64,000 nt of DNA from Breviolum minutum Mf 1.05b.01. Lineage: Eukaryota; Sar; Dinophyceae; Suessiales; Symbiodiniaceae. Shown here one piece after another: positions 1 through 13,978 of this stretch. Location: contig DF241719.1 in assembly GCA_000507305.1 (NCBI GenBank), positions 1 to 64,000 of the forward strand, in the 5' to 3' direction. Numbering within the stretch: position 1 is the first letter of the stretch; every line of letters begins with the position of its first letter. The translations under genes were made by a program, and so were the position numbers. The notes under the pieces were generated by a model. It ran no database searches, was not told where the DNA came from, and was given only the letters and a program-made list of their open reading frames with translations.

Positions 1-22
1 ACAAACAAACAAACAAACAACC
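1..22. repeat. (ACAA)n tract at the window edge
   Basis: Five perfect ACAA units begin the window; the tract probably continues to the left. Confidence 0.85.
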
Positions 23-1281
23 AATCCGACCCCAATATACCTATGTACTGGTTTGGGTTGCCGAGTGTCCAAACACCAAAAAGTGGCGGTTCCAACCCAA
101 CGGAGTTTCACCGAGACACAACTCGTCTAAGGAGTAAAAGAAGCGCGGCACACCCTGGCAACGCTCGCGGTTAGCGGTGGGATCAGATGCGCCCCAAAAA
201 TAAGGACGATGGCGAAAAATCGCTGTTGGCAACGGACATGATGATTTCTTTTTAGTTGAAACGTGACATTGGTTCCTGTTAGATATCAGTTATCCCCCAG
301 GAGTTTAAAGGTTAGCCATTGGCTGAGTCAGTAACGGCTTGAGGGTTGGTTGTTGGTGTCTCGAAACTTATTGGGGGGACTGGCAAGTTTGCTCCAAAGG
401 ATGAATAGACTATTCGGTGCCCGGGAAATTTCAGGATGTCCGGCGATAGATATGCCTTTTTTCAAAAAGAATGGCGCAAATGCGAAAAAAAGTTTGCGAA
501 AGATTTGGATGTTTCCAAAAATAGGGTTACCCCCAAATCATCCATTTTAATAGGGTTTTCCATCATTTTCACCATCCATTTGGGATACCACTATTTTTGG
601 AAACACCTATGTCATGCTTAGAAATGATTGGACTTCTTGATGGCACCTACTTACTTTTGAGAAAGAAAAAAACAAGTTGGATAAAATGCCCCATGAAAAT
701 CATGAATTGGGGGCCTCAAAGAAGCGGGAACCACCCAAAATGAGGGCTGTCTTCCAATCATTGGCTCAGATTCTCCTGAAATGACTGTCATGCTGAACGT
801 TGTGGCTAACCATGACCCAAAACACTGTTCGTTAAACATATCTGCATCTCTGCCAGAACACACATGGTGCATCACATGGTTGTGTAGGTGGCACCAAACT
901 TCCTGCGGTTTCATCTATCCCAAGCATGATTTTTCAAGTTACACCCCCTAAGTTTAACAGCTCGCCCCTGAAAAAGGATGGTTGGAAGACTACTTTCCTT
1001 TTGGGATGGTATATTTTCAGGGGCGAACTGCTAAACTTCCAGGGGGTATGATCTTAGTTTGATGGTATGTTCTGGCGAGAAACAAAAAAAAGGGCTCTAT
1101 CCAGGAGCGTTTTGGTGATCTTATCCACAGACTCCAAAATCCAGCAAAATCGATGCAAAAATTCCTTAAAATGGTGGTTGACTTCAAGGGAAGCACCAAA
1201 TGACGTAGTCAGACTTCCGTATGTTCCCCTGTTCACCATCACCATCACAGCCTTCAAGCGATGTGATGCTTCTGCAACAAC

Positions 1282-1361
1282 CTGAGGGTCTCCTCATGGT
1301 TGCGCCGAGCTGCGTCCCAAACGACAAGCAGTGGAGCAGTGAATTTGGCACGGGGATGGTT
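1282..1361 (-). CDS. Orphan exon candidate
   Basis: An 80-nt segment between an AG acceptor and a GT donor encodes NHPRAKFTAPLLVVWDAARR and NHEETL. Third-position composition differs from the flanks. The TAPL ... AARRNHEETL pattern is loosely ankyrin-like; no assignment is made. Confidence 0.35.
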
Positions 1362-2976
1362 CTTTACCAACATCTCTTTCTTAGACAAGATTCCCATCAA
1401 AAGGGTTGGTTACCAACATCTCTTTGTCACTTTGCGGGGGATATAACAAAAAAAGTTGGCAAAAAAAACTTGAAAAAAAAAATCTCCCTACCCAACCCCC
1501 ACCCTCCAAAAAAAACAGGCGCTCCAAGCAAATTTCACTTAGGTCTCCTTTCAGTATGGCTTGGTAGCCCTACAAAAAAATTCCCCCAGAAAACATTCGT
1601 CACTTTGAAGCTGCTCCTTTGGCGGCACTCACCAGCTCAGCCGGGAGCAAAATCATGGCCTCATCATCCATGACCTGTGGGACCGAAACGGTGGGAGAAC
1701 TGAAGTTGGTGGGGTTGTGGTGGAACCGGGTTAACAAGGATTTTTTATGATAGATCTACTTGGATGTCCGGTTGGAAGTTAGTAAAGGGTTAGTAAGTGG
1801 GTTATAACCCTTCACTATCTTAACTAATTTCACATACTGTTGATGGAAGAAATCCCAAACAACCACCTGATATCTATAAAACCCTGTAAATAATGGTAGT
1901 TTCTCCATATCAACTGGTTAGCAGGATTTCTGAACCATCAAACAGTATCTTCACCTTTGGCCAGATCGTAGGGGACACGTATCTTCATCCAAACGGTGGT
2001 TGGTTGGGTGTTTGGGATTTCTGAAACATCTTCCCAGTAGGGGATGGTCCTCAACTCAAGCCACAACCAAAAGATACTTTTCAATGGAATCCTTGGTTGG
2101 TTAAGGTTCCGGGATGTCATGAAATGTCATGGGTTTTATGATATACCCTCCGGTAAACTAACATAACAATGGAAATCCACCTTTTCTAATAGGAAATACA
2201 TCTACAAATGGTGGAACGTCCATTGCTATGTTAGTTTACCGGAGCGTAATCCCCATATAACTAAGTAGGATTTCATCTCCTATAACAACCGTTTGGGCCC
2301 CCTTTTTTCATGCTCAAGATTCGATGGTGTCGGTTTGACCCAGGCAATGCCACCATGCCAACAATTTGTTAATTGATGGTTTTACAAGTTGCACTCGTGT
2401 AACATGGCAAGCTGGAAAATCCACATGTTCAATAGGAGATACATCTTCACAAATGGTTGGTGTTTCCCTTGTTCATGTTAGTTTTCTGGGGTGTAGCCAC
2501 CCTTGTTCAGGGACAAAAAAAAGACGAAAACTCACGAATTCCTCCCCTAAAAAGGGGCGGAAGGACTCAAAAGGAAGCCGGATCGTCTTCCAGTCCCACT
2601 ATTTTTCAGGAGACGTGTTAGTTTTCGGGGGACTACCCTCTGGTAAACTGACATGGCAATGGAAAATCACCATTTTCAATAGGAGATACATCTTCAATCC
2701 GGGTCCATTTTCCAGCCAGCTATGTTAGTTTACGGGAGTAAGTGTTTATTTTCCAAAAGCTTCAGCCCCACCCATTTTGATTATACCACCTGGAAAGGAT
2801 CTATGGCTATCCGCCACTCCCTCCTTCGTCTTGGTTTATCATGGGGACTGTCGCCACATCCCACTATTTACAGTAAGTTTGCTACATCTAAGCTCATGAT
2901 GCCGGGGCAAAAAATGTTCCTACTAGAATTCTTTTAAAAAAATAAAATCTTGAAGGAAACAAAAAAAAAACTTACT

Positions 2977-3102
2977 ACTTGGATGTCCCAGGAAGCTATA
3001 GTAAATGGTTAGTAAGTGGGTTATAACCCTAGTATATTCCATTTATAAGTAGGTTATAACCCATTTATTAACCATTTACTAACTCCCTGGGACATCCAAG
3101 TA
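2977..3102. repeat. Hairpin repeat family 3
   Basis: The termini CTTGGATGTCCCAGGAAG and CTGGGACATCCAAG form a long stem with inner inverted ATGGTTAGTAAGTGGGTTAT and ATAACCCATTTA blocks. Further copies: 3300-3430, 6085-6241, 7583-7707, 29622-29759 and 48776-48921. The copies at 2977 and 7583 are almost identical. Confidence 0.8.
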
Positions 3103-6100
3103 AACCACCATTTTTGAGGTCATCGACCTAAATACGGGTTTTTTGTGGGTTGAAATTTGCCCAGGTTTTTCCAACCCACCGGTTAAACCCCAACAGCCAC
3201 CTGCTCCTCCTGCACCGTTCCATCACGTTGGCGTACCTCCAAAAACTCAAATGGAAGCACTGATTTTCGTGGTGAAAAGGTTGGTTGGTGGGAGGAGTGC
3301 TTGGATGTCCCAGGAAGTTATAGTAAATGGTGAGTAAATGGCTTATAACCTGCTTATAAATGGAATATATTGGGGTTATATGACCCATTGATCCTAACGA
3401 TTTGATCCTAACTTCCAACCGGACATCCAGGTGGGCTTACCAAAACCTATTCTGAAATTGAACAATTTGAAGGTGGGTCTTCCTTTATGACTGGGGTCAA
3501 CCTAACCGGGACGACCCCCCCCTTCTTAACGTGGTTTCCCCCCAGTAGCCGACCTTATGTTTCGGGCTTATTCAGGATGGACAAACCCATGAAACCCCCA
3601 AGCTTTTTTTGGTGTGAAAATTGGGAAAATAATTGAAGTTTCACCACATAAAACTCTGAAGGTGGTGGAAAAAATTGATATTTCCTCAATGAAGACAAAT
3701 TGAATTATTTCCTCCTCCCTCTAAAACCGTCGACATGGAAGGCTGAAAGTTTTATCCCTTTGATTGATTCTCGAAGAATCCATGAAACTTCACCAAACCA
3801 CCCCATGTCTTGCGGTGGTTGTTTTTCTTTGTTTTTGTTTCGACATGTTGAAACCTTTTTTCAAAAAACAAGGTGAAATCCAAGAAGAAACACTAGCAAA
3901 TGATCATAAAGATCTCTCTAGGGCCTTTTGTAGGCCACCAATACACCAAAATAGCTCGTCACTAAAATGTGATGACCGCAACCTACTTGGAGGATGGGTT
4001 CCCCAGGACTTGTAAGTAGTTAGTTAGGATCAACCCCCATTTATACGACATAAAAATGCCACTTGGAAGGGGGTGTTTAACAACCCATGGTTATTAACTA
4101 CTTACGAGTCCTGGGATGATCCTTCGAGTGGGGAGGTAGCTCCGTTCATCGCTCCCTTCCCTTTGCACCAGTTAGATCAATACCCTCTAGGGAACGATCA
4201 CATATCCCACCTTGGGAAAAGGGAAAATCATCTTCAAACTTGACTTTTCAGGGGATATGTTAGTTTATAGGAGGGTATCATCATCACTAACCTCAACACT
4301 TAAACTGATTCAAGGTACCTTTTAATCCACCCTGGAAAATTAAAAACATAGAACCCCAAAAATTTTTCTTTTGAATAGATGTCGTTTCTCCTTTTCCCAT
4401 TTCGTTCGTTTTCCGGGGTTTCTTCTCCAGGAAAGGAACTTCCTTTTCGAAAGAAGTTTTTCCTCACAAAAATACAGGCCCTATGAACCTCGGGTAAGGC
4501 AGAAACCAAGGGCGAAGTCAAGCTTGCCATGCCATCCCTGTCACCGAAATCGCGTCTTTTTCATGATGTTTCAGGTGCGGAAAGGAATCTAGATGCTTCG
4601 GTTTCGACGCCGGAAGTTATACCTAAAAAAAATCCAGCCACTTTTTTTGAGGGTGGCGACTGCGCCGGCACTTGCTGTTGAGCTACCTGATTTAGTCTCC
4701 TGCCTCAATTCCCTATGCCTACACCCTGGAAGATTAACATGGTTCACCTACAAATCACCCATTTGGAAAGGAAAATGATCTGAACCAACCCTCCACGAGT
4801 ATGTTCCATGTTAATCTTCAGGGGTGTAACTATCTGCCAATTCTCCTCTCCAATCAATCTCTGATCTTGATTTTACCAATTTGTTGATCTATATCCGCAT
4901 GGTTTTTCCAACGCATCTGCCATCTCGTATCGGGGGGAAACAATTCTTGCAAGTCTAAAAAAATCACAACCGGCAGTTTATCGACATTGGATCACTGCTT
5001 GGTGGCTCATGGAAGTTTTGTGTAGTTCAAAAGTTGCTGGGAAAAATTCCATCAACTTGGGACCTTCAAACCAGCAATCCAGTTGCCCAAAACAATGGGC
5101 CACGTTCCTATGTTTTGTCAGGTAACTTTGTTTCTGTAAATTCCCCAAACGGGACAAGCAACTTGCCCAACTTATCACCTCGGGCCTTTTAAGCGTTGCC
5201 TAGCCGGAGCACCAGCGCTGTGAACTCCACCATGGCAACTTCTGTCGGAGTGCTTAGTAAGACCGATTTGAGAGGTCAAATTTCTGAATCTTATTTTGTT
5301 TCAGGTACTCTGAATTTGTGAGGTTTCTGTTCAATAAATTCCCAACTCTTTTTTTGTTGGTCATTCAAAAAGTGTGGGGGATGTTTTTTAACAAGAAACC
5401 CCTTTTACACGAAACTGCAACAGAAAAAACTGTGACATTCAAATAAAAATAGTTGGCAAAAAAAGAAACAAAGGATCACAAGATTCAAAGGGTCAGGAAT
5501 AAATTTCCATGTTTTAGCTCATTGGATCTACAACCCGCATTTTGAGGGAACGGTGTCCAACTTCCTGGAAAGTCCCAAGCGATTCTTGAGCTGAGTGATG
5601 TTTTCCCTCTGTTTCTTTGGGCGAACAGTCCTTTTTTTGATTTGCCAACCACAATTCCTTTTGGTAATTTTGAAAATTACACTATCACTTGGGGGCATTT
5701 TTATCATGGAAATCTTCGTGGCTCTTTGGGCCCTCAGGGTTTCTGGAGCTTTGGGGATTTTTCAATTTGAGCTTTCGCTGTTCATTCACATCCACCAAAA
5801 AGTCCAACCAAAATGACTCGCTCTTCGAGCCAACTTCAGCTGCATATCACCAAGGCTCAGGGAATCAGGGATGGAGGGTGGAACCTGTACTTGGAGGATG
5901 GGCTCCCATTTAGTAAGTGGTTAATAACCATGGGTGATTGTAAGTCCCCTAAGTAGGGTTGTTCCCCTTCCAAATGACTTAGATGGCTTATAAATGGGGG
6001 TTACTAACCACTTACTAAGTGGGATGATCCTCCAAGTATGTGTGGATATCATCATTCCTATCTTCTGTGTATGAGTGTCTGTATCAACGGATGTCCCGTT

Positions 6101-8671
6101 GGAAGGAAGTTAGGATCAATGGTGATCCCATCAATGGGTTAAATCACCTACTTATAAATGGTTTGTATATTGGGGTTACAACACAGTTACAACACACTTA
6201 ATTACTAACCTTTGATCCTAACTTCCAACGGTACATCCAAGTATATAATTTCGTAATTCCGTCCCATCCATAGAATATGGTGGAATGATTCAACTTTCTG
6301 AGTCTTTTAAGTTTCCTTCTGGGGATACGAATCAATTCCATGCTATCTATTCTCCAGGATGGCAACAAATCGCTTCGTTGGGAATGCTGAAAATGACATG
6401 GGGAAGTTTGAGTTTGGCGATCTGGGAAAATTATAATCATACACTTCCTGAAACTAACATGGCACCTGAAAATAGGCCGTCCCAAAATGAAACTAATGTT
6501 CCAACCATCCATTTTCAGGTGCTATGTTAGTTTCAGGGAGGGTAATAATAAGATTAAGATAACCTAACAGTAGTATCGTAATAAGAATAACATAATAATA
6601 ACAACAATTTCCACCCTGATGTATTTGGTGAGTTTGATGGTTTTTCCGAAAGATGTTCACCACGAGGGGTATCCACCGATGAGGTTGTATAAGGGTCCCG
6701 ATGAATTCTGCCAAATTGTGCCTAATTGGATGATTGGTGTTTGCACTAAAGATGCCAGTGGCAACTAAGAAAGTCATAAACAAGGGTTCCCCGCGGCCAA
6801 AAATAAATGAACCCTGTAAGTCAAAGACTAAAATCATTAAAAGAAAGTCCCCAAACTGGAATTGTTCATGAAATCAATCTCATATCTGGTGGGAAAGTAT
6901 TAATGCGAAAAAAAAAAATATTGTTTTTTCAAAAAAAAAAGTCGGAAAATCATCTTCAAATGATCCATGTTCCAGCCATGGTAGTTGTAATTCCCAAGAG
7001 ACCCTAAATGGACTTTGAACCTTTCGGCAGCAAAATCTTCATATGCACCAGGGTTGGTCAACTCCTTCTTTTGGAGATGATCATCCCACCTTTAATTGGG
7101 AATCCTTGTAACCGCCTAAAAATCTAACATGGATACCAAAAATTGCCATATTTTGAAGGAGATACATTTTCCAAGGCCCATCATTTTTGGTATCCAGCCG
7201 TTAGATTTGGGGGGTGTAATGGATATACGACTATACTATACCTCTTCCATTGGGTTGACCATCCCCTACCACAAGGAACCAGTAAGAGATAGTAAGAGTT
7301 TGGACCCCCCCCCTCAATCGGTTTCATGGATGGGTACCTCTACAGTAAAACTCGTACCTGTTGGATACCTTTTGAAGCCACAATTCGTGGTTCTACCCTA
7401 CAAACTGCTGTTATATAAGTAGAGTTTACCGTGAAATACTGTTGATGCTTGAGAAATCCCAAAAAGCCAACCACCGTTTGGATGGTGCTGAAAAAAACCC
7501 TGTGAAAAATGGGGATTTCAACTACCAACCTTAACTGGTGAACGCAGGATTTCTGAACCATCAACCGTATCTCATAACAACTGCTTGGATGTCCCAGGAA
7601 GTTAGTAAATGGTTAGGTACGTGGGTTATAACCCTAGTATATTCCATTTATAAGTAGGTGAAATAACCCATTTACTAACCATTTACCAACTCCCTGGGAC
7701 AACCAAGTGGGGAAAGGGTGTTCCGCCTCAATTTTGCATCCTCCCGCCCTTTTTTTTTTCTCTATCCCCCAAAGATCTGCAAGCCAATCTCATGGCGGCA
7801 GATTACCACATGTCGTCCCAAGAAACTCGTGAGTTTTTTTTCGCATCTGGGTAATTTTCATCCAAGACTTTTCAAATTCAAAGCCTATTTGTTTGAAAAA
7901 GACAGTCTATCAAACGTCATGTTTGAGATGAAAAAATTTCACATGTGTTTCTCGATGTTCTTTTTTCCCTTAGCTTCTCCACTTTTTTTCTCCACATTTT
8001 TTGTCCATAATTTCCCTTTTGTTGTTTTTGGGATGTGTAGAATCAATGGAGATGCGTTTACTCAGACGCTCCGTACTCCCCCCCGGGTGAAACGAAAATA
8101 AATCAAATGCTCAACTTCCAATGGCCCGACGCTTGCGGAAGAGCTCCTGGAGGAAATGAAAAATGGAGGCCCTACAACCTGGGCCCTCAGTTATAGGTAG
8201 TGTTTTAATCCCTGAGTTCACTAACATGACTGGCTGGAAAATCCCCTAATTTTCAATAGGAAATACATCTTCATTCATGGTGGGTGTTCCAGCCTGTAAT
8301 GTTAGTTTTCGGGGGGGTATAATCCCTATGAGTAGGGTTACGTATAACTTATTGACCCCAGTTACCCATGTATAAGGCAATTGCCATAGGGGTTGGATCT
8401 TCACAAAATATAACTTCCTGGAACCCCATTTGTAACCATTTGTAAGTTCCTGGAACCTCATTTATAAGTACCTACATGGATGGTTGATTGTCATTAGCTA
8501 CATTTAGCAGGTAAATATACCGTCATCCCACGGAGCCTATCGGTCTGTGTATATATATATATACATATATTCCTGGAATCCTTGCAGTTCTTGATTGGAG
8601 TTTTTGGACCTTCTTTTGGAAGGATCCAATTTCCCAAAACAAAGGACAAACAGGTTCCAGGTAGATATGTA

Positions 8672-8786
8672 TTACACCCCCGAAGTTTAACATAGACCGC
8701 TGAAAAAGGGTGGTTGGAAGACGATCCTTTCCTATTGGGTCCCGGTAACTTTTCAGGGGCGAACTGTCAAACTTCGGGAAGGTTAT
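8672..8786. repeat. Hairpin repeat family 7
   Basis: The start CCCCCGAAGTTTAACATAG pairs with CTGTCAAACTTCGGG. The inner GGTTGGAAGACGATCCTTTC is shared by copies at about 940-1042, 10275-10400, 17683-17740 (partial), 32817-32905 and 43431-43540. Confidence 0.7.
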
Positions 8787-9608
8787 ACATGAGTTTGTCC
8801 TGGAAGTCGTTGAACCGCCAGCATTTTTATCTAAAAATAAAGGGCTTCCTTTCAGCTGATGATAAACCCGCACCTATTTTCGAACCACGGTGGTGGTTCG
8901 GTTAACTCCTAGACCAGGATGCGGGGGATTTCTCGTCACCACCAGGATGAGGAAAGATGTGTTTTGAACGATGAAAAACGGAGAATCCCTAAGGTTTGCC
9001 ACGAGCCAGCATCCTAGGGGTTCTCGGGTTTAGATCCTAGGGGTGTCCCTAACAGTTGAATGAAAACAGTGTTAAGGTGTTTTGTGAATGAAATTATATC
9101 ACCAAGAGTTTCAGGTACCTAAGTCTTGCTTTCCTGTTTCCTAAATTACGAAAACGGGAGAAACTCTCAGTAAAACGAAGAACTCCGAGAGGAGTTCATC
9201 CTTTTACTGGGAAAAAATCAAAAAAAAAACAACTCACAGGAATCCCTTTCCCCTATATACCCTATATTGCATACATATGTATATATGCGTGTTCATCAAT
9301 GTTCATATACGTAAATGTCATCTTTCAATTAGGATATTCCTCCTCATTCACAATGACCACAATCCGAGAAGCACGGAAACGTTTGCATCGTTTGTATATT
9401 ATTGAAGTGTCAAAGCTGCTTTTCCTTTTACAAGGGCTTTCTGCAGTTTCCCATTTTCCAAGTTTCCATCAGACTGTTGGTGCTTCAGAAATCGGGCGAG
9501 CACCAGTTGAGCTTGGAGGTGATTATCCCACTAGTTACAAAGGTTTCAAAAACATGCCAGGTGTTGGCTAGCCGGATTTCTGGACCATCAACAGTATCAG
9601 AATCTCAC

Positions 9609-9705
9609 TTGATTTTTCCCAATCCTTTAGGGCATCAGCATCTCCTCTTTTGGCACAATGCATGAGTTCCTGTGCCAACGCCAAGGCACAGGAAGACGTC
9701 ACGGG
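9609..9705 (-). CDS. Exon candidate with ankyrin-like helix pair
   Basis: An open GC-rich minus-strand segment encodes SCALALAQELMHCAKRGDAD and ALKDWEKS, ending at a GTGAGA donor. ELMHCAKRGDADAL resembles the first helix of an ankyrin repeat (ELLxAAxxGDxxAL), but one short segment cannot settle this. The acceptor could lie at 9706 or at 9670. Confidence 0.35.
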
Positions 9706-11218
9706 CTCGGACCGAAACAAAAAAAGACGTGTGATACTGTTGAGGCTTGAAATTGAACTTAAACTATTCATCAATAAAGACTTCACTTTTTGTGAATCTT
9801 GTTGATACACCCCTGAAGTTTGCCATGGAACCTGAAAATCAACCCTGGAAAAGGGGATTCCTTTTGGAAACCATCATTTTCAGGTTCCATGTTAAACTTT
9901 GGGGTTGTTTGTACTTTGTAAATTCATTGCTTTGAGAAGGTTTAGATGGATGCACGTAAAATATATTTGCCTTGATCGATGCATGTAAACGAAGCAACCA
10001 GCCCGCTCTCTCAGAGAAAGAATCCCAAAACGATTACATGGCTGTGAGGGGTTACATTACGAACTCAAACAATACATTCTCGTGGGAAATCAAATCACTA
10101 AAAAATGACCAGCAACACTTGCATTCTTTCATCCCCTTCAATATCACCCCTCAAACTGCTTTTACCCATCTGGGATTGTCAAATATTTCCTTGAATAACA
10201 CAACATCGCCTCCAAACATCAAAAATTGTGTATCCCATTTAATCACTCCTCAAACACTCCCCCGAAAAGAAGACTACACCCCGGATGGTAAATTTTCAGG
10301 GGCTATGTTAAATTTCCAGGGAGTAGCAGCTCCCCCCTCAAAAATGATGGTTGGAAGACGATCCTTTCCTTTTGAAATGGTCCGTTGTTAGGTGGACATG
10401 TTAATATTCGCGGGGGGTAGCACCAATTGAGGTTTGGTGAATTTCCGATGATAACCATGACCTTCTTTGAATTGGTGTTGGCCTCAAATTGGTTTGGTAC
10501 AGCAATGTCATGGGGTACCTCTTTTCTTAATATCAATCCTGGAACTGCTATACCGGACTCTTAGTGTTTCCTTGGATATCACCAAGATCACTTCCAAAAA
10601 TGATCAAATGTGATTCTCATTTCATCACTTGAAATACTGTTGATGCTTCAGAAATCCCACACAACCACCTGGGATGTATGAAGCCCCTGTTAATAATGGG
10701 ATTTCAACTACCTTTCGCTCAACTTCCAACCATCAACAGTACCTCTTTTCTTTAGCAAACGTTCCCCAAACACCTAATGGGTCACGGGTGGTGCAGTTTT
10801 CACCTCCGGGTGGGTTCGATTGGAATGTTGGAACTCCAACAAACTCCCATCTGATGCGGGTTCAATTCATTCGGCACATCCTGGTCCTCGATCTCAAAAA
10901 AATCACTGCATACAAAAAATCGCCACTGGCAACAAGAAATCATAGAGTGGAAAACGCATGATACCTTGGGTGTTTTTCCCCCCTCCCAGGATGCAATATA
11001 TGCAATCGTGACCACCAGGAGTAATTACTACGTGTTTTAGGGGGGGCATCCCGAAACTAAACCTTCATTTACCACTGCTACTGGGAGGGGACCACACCCA
11101 AATGATACCTGAAGACACCTTTCAGCCCACCCCACCCAGCTTCTCTCCGCCCCCCGCCATGTTTAGGGCTGGCTGGTTGCAACTCATCCTTTTATCGGGT
11201 CAAAACCGACCCGAGGAC

Positions 11219-11275
11219 CTCATAGACGTCATGCCCCTCGAACTCCGCGGAACGCTTGCGAGCTTCTCGAAGCAC
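11219..11275 (-). CDS. Exon candidate resembling the MutS C-terminal helix
   Basis: A 57-nt exon, phase 0 to phase 0, AG|GTG acceptor and GT donor, encodes VLREARKRSAEFEGHDVYE. In MutS proteins the motif xGLPxxVLxxAxxxSxEFE directly follows the [10 protein letters not shown] found at 23748, and the phases match, so this may be the next exon of the MSH6-like gene. That would require an intron of about 12.5 kb that contains the ADF-homology exons on the same strand. The alternative is an exon of an unrelated gene. Confidence 0.4.
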
Positions 11276-13863
11276 CTGGTGTTTCTCGATGTTGACCCTC
11301 GGGGAGTTGAGGGTTAACCTGGAAGTCAAAGACTATGGAAAATCAGAATTCCCAAGTTGTGCTGATTAATTAAAAAATTCCCTGCCTAAAAAAAATGGTC
11401 GACTTGGTTTAGGTGTTCAAACCTTTAAAAAAAAAAACGGGTCGAAAATTGGACGTTTTAGGGTTTTTAAATTGGAAAATCCACCCCCGAAGTTGGGTAA
11501 CTTGGTGCCCCCCAGGAAACCTATAGCGAGTTGTACCCCGGGGACCCCCCGGGGACCCCCCGGGGACTTTACCAATGCGGAAAAAACGGGGTTTTCTGTT
11601 GGTCAACTGTCTTGGGGCAAGATGGGTCAACTTCAATGGAAGTTTGGTGGGGAAATATGTAAAAAACCCTACAAATTTCACTATTTTCACTGGGAAATGC
11701 TGTTGATAGTTGGAAGAAATCCGGCCTGCTAATCAGTTGAGCTTGGTAGTTCAAATCCCATTATCTACAGGGGCTTCATACATGTCAGGTGCTTGTTTTG
11801 AGATTTCTGAACCATCAACAGTATGTAAAAACCCAGGAACTGCGGGGAACCGAACCGCCATGTTTCATCAAAATGCTGGGCTGAACCTCTTGGATGTAGA
11901 AAAGAAGCCCGTACTCTAAAGAATGTTCCATCACCGTTGAACTCAAAAGCAGCTGCAGCGAAAAATCACGAAAAACATGTGTTTATTTCCATTTTGACAA
12001 TTCTTGTTCGTCCAAGAAAGCTATAACAGGCGAAATTCCCCCAGCCAAATGATGGACACACCCTCCTGACCCCGAACTCTTCGCAACTTTTTTTTGCTTC
12101 ACAATTGATTCATCACCGACTTTCTCGCCAATTTCGCACGCAAATTCGCCACGTTTTGGGCACTGGGACTAATGGTATGTTCCTTACTTCCTCCACGCCA
12201 ATGAGGTACGGGCCGTAGGAAGAAGGAGAGATTCGCTGGCATTGCCACGGTGCTCGTGACCTCCTTCGGCCAATCTAAGGGAAAATCAGCCTTGCCGCCC
12301 TTATCTGGAAACTTCCCTTCACCACTGGGATAGCCAGCACCTGTTTTTAGGCGGCTCTGGTCAGGCTTGGTGGTTTTCTTGCTGTCAACTACTATGGTTT
12401 AAGGTGCCGGTGCTTTGGGTGCCGGCCGTGGTTTAGGGATTCGGATCGGATAGGTACCCACTTCCTTTCATTTTCGGGGATCTGGGGAATCCAAAATCAC
12501 CAACCTACCAACCCACCAACCTATCAACCATTCGCTTAGGGAATCATTCCACTTGGACACCCCCAGCGGAAAAAAAAGTCCCATTAGCCTACTAGCCACT
12601 TGGGCACTCCGGAGCTGACGTTTTCCAATCATCTAAATCCTGAAGGAAGGTTTATCCGATTTATCAGCCCAAAAAAAAACTCAACCATGGTTGTTTTTTT
12701 TGGCGGTTTTTGCCTCGACTGGGACTTCTGGAGAGATGTATATATATATATATAAATACAAGCCCTGGAAGTCCAAGCGGCAAGCATTATGTATATCTTC
12801 GTGGTTACAAGTTTCACCATGTTTCATCATGTTTCATAAGCAAAGGTTCATCCTCAGGCAAAGGGTTCATAGCCATTTTGATGAAAAATGGTGGTTGACA
12901 CGACTTCCAGGACAACTAGATCATATCAAGAAGATACAGAACATTTAGCTATATCGGCTATCTAATATCGGCGACTGCTCTATATTTCATGTTACAGCAT
13001 TTGTACAACCGTGTGTGTTGTGCCTCTTCTGATCATGACAACCCGAAAACATCCAAAAAAAGGGGGATGATGCCACACACTCCCCTTCGAAATTTAACAC
13101 CCCAGAAATTTAACGTAGATAAGTAGACACCAAAAATTGCCATATTCAAAAAGAACCCACCTTTTCCAAAGCATCCATTTTTGGGGCCCTCCAGCCGTTA
13201 GTTTTCGGGGCTGTAAAAACCACCATCTCTCCGCAACCAGTAATCCATAAATCCACCCTCAACTCACCACCACAAGGAGGAAAAAAAACATGGTACCCGC
13301 TCGTGAACTAACATAGCTGGCTGGAATATCCCCATTTCAATGGGAAAATCATCTTCAATCCGGGTCCATTTTTTCCAGCCAGCTATGTTGGTTGATCCCA
13401 GAGTGTATCTTTTTTCTGGAAGTCCTTGGGTTTCCACCATTTTTCACAGGTTGGTGAACGAGTTTTACCCATCTTTATAGTAAGGTTCATCATCGTCCAA
13501 AAGGACCCACGACTTTTTAAATGGTGATTGACCTCCAGGGCTTTCGTATCAAAAAAACACACCAAGGGCAAATCGAATGATCCATACATTTCTAGTGTCC
13601 CTGCCTCCCAAAATACTGGTTGTTTAATAGGGATCCTTCTTTCATGCTTTATGAAGTAATCACCATACACCTGTGTACATGGCAACCCTTAGGTCTCCTG
13701 CTAAAAGTTGATGTAAAATCCCAAAAAAGCCTCAAAGGAGCTGTCCGGGAATAAGGCGATCACCTAAGATGTACCAAATGTAGTACATCATCCCCTACAA
13801 CTCCCCTAGGCCCAACACAACTCGGGGCCCTTTTTTTTCTTTGCTCAGATCCAAAAATCCGAC
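11276..13863. other. No confident gene; one ambiguous GC-rich island
   Basis: Family 5 at 11699-11823 and family 8 at about 13086-13216. At about 12190-12252 a minus-strand island between AG|GT and GTAAGG signals is open in all three frames, so no reading is chosen. 12300-12620 holds simple CA/CC-rich sequence with nothing recognised. Confidence 0.55.
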
Positions 13864-13978
13864 CTTGTGGCACCAAACTTTGACTTCCAGCTGCATCAGC
13901 CACCAGGCGTTCATCCACCCTGTTGGCGTGATCTACTAATTCCTGTGGTTCTCGAGCATCCACTTGCAACAAGCGCAC
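13864..13978 (-). CDS. Orphan exon, unknown gene
   Basis: This 115-nt exon candidate (phase 0 in, phase 1 out) has an AAG|GTG acceptor and a GT donor. It encodes VRLLQVDAREPQELVDHANR followed by VDERLVADAAGSQSLVPQ. The hexapeptide REPQEL also occurs in the 19219-19381 exon, which may be chance or may mark a repeated helix. Function unknown. Confidence 0.45.

Larger units (their letters stand above)
1362..9608. other. No confident gene; repeat-rich, probably intronic
   Basis: Filled with hairpin families 1, 3, 4, 5, 7 and 8 plus AT-rich filler. Two small GC-rich minus-strand islands could be exons but are too weak to call: about 3197-3240 (YANVMERCRR, or a second open frame) and about 5210-5262 (PTEVAMVEFTALVLRLG). 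The start of the window (120-230) has one similar island reading GVPRFFYSLDELCLG. Confidence 0.6.
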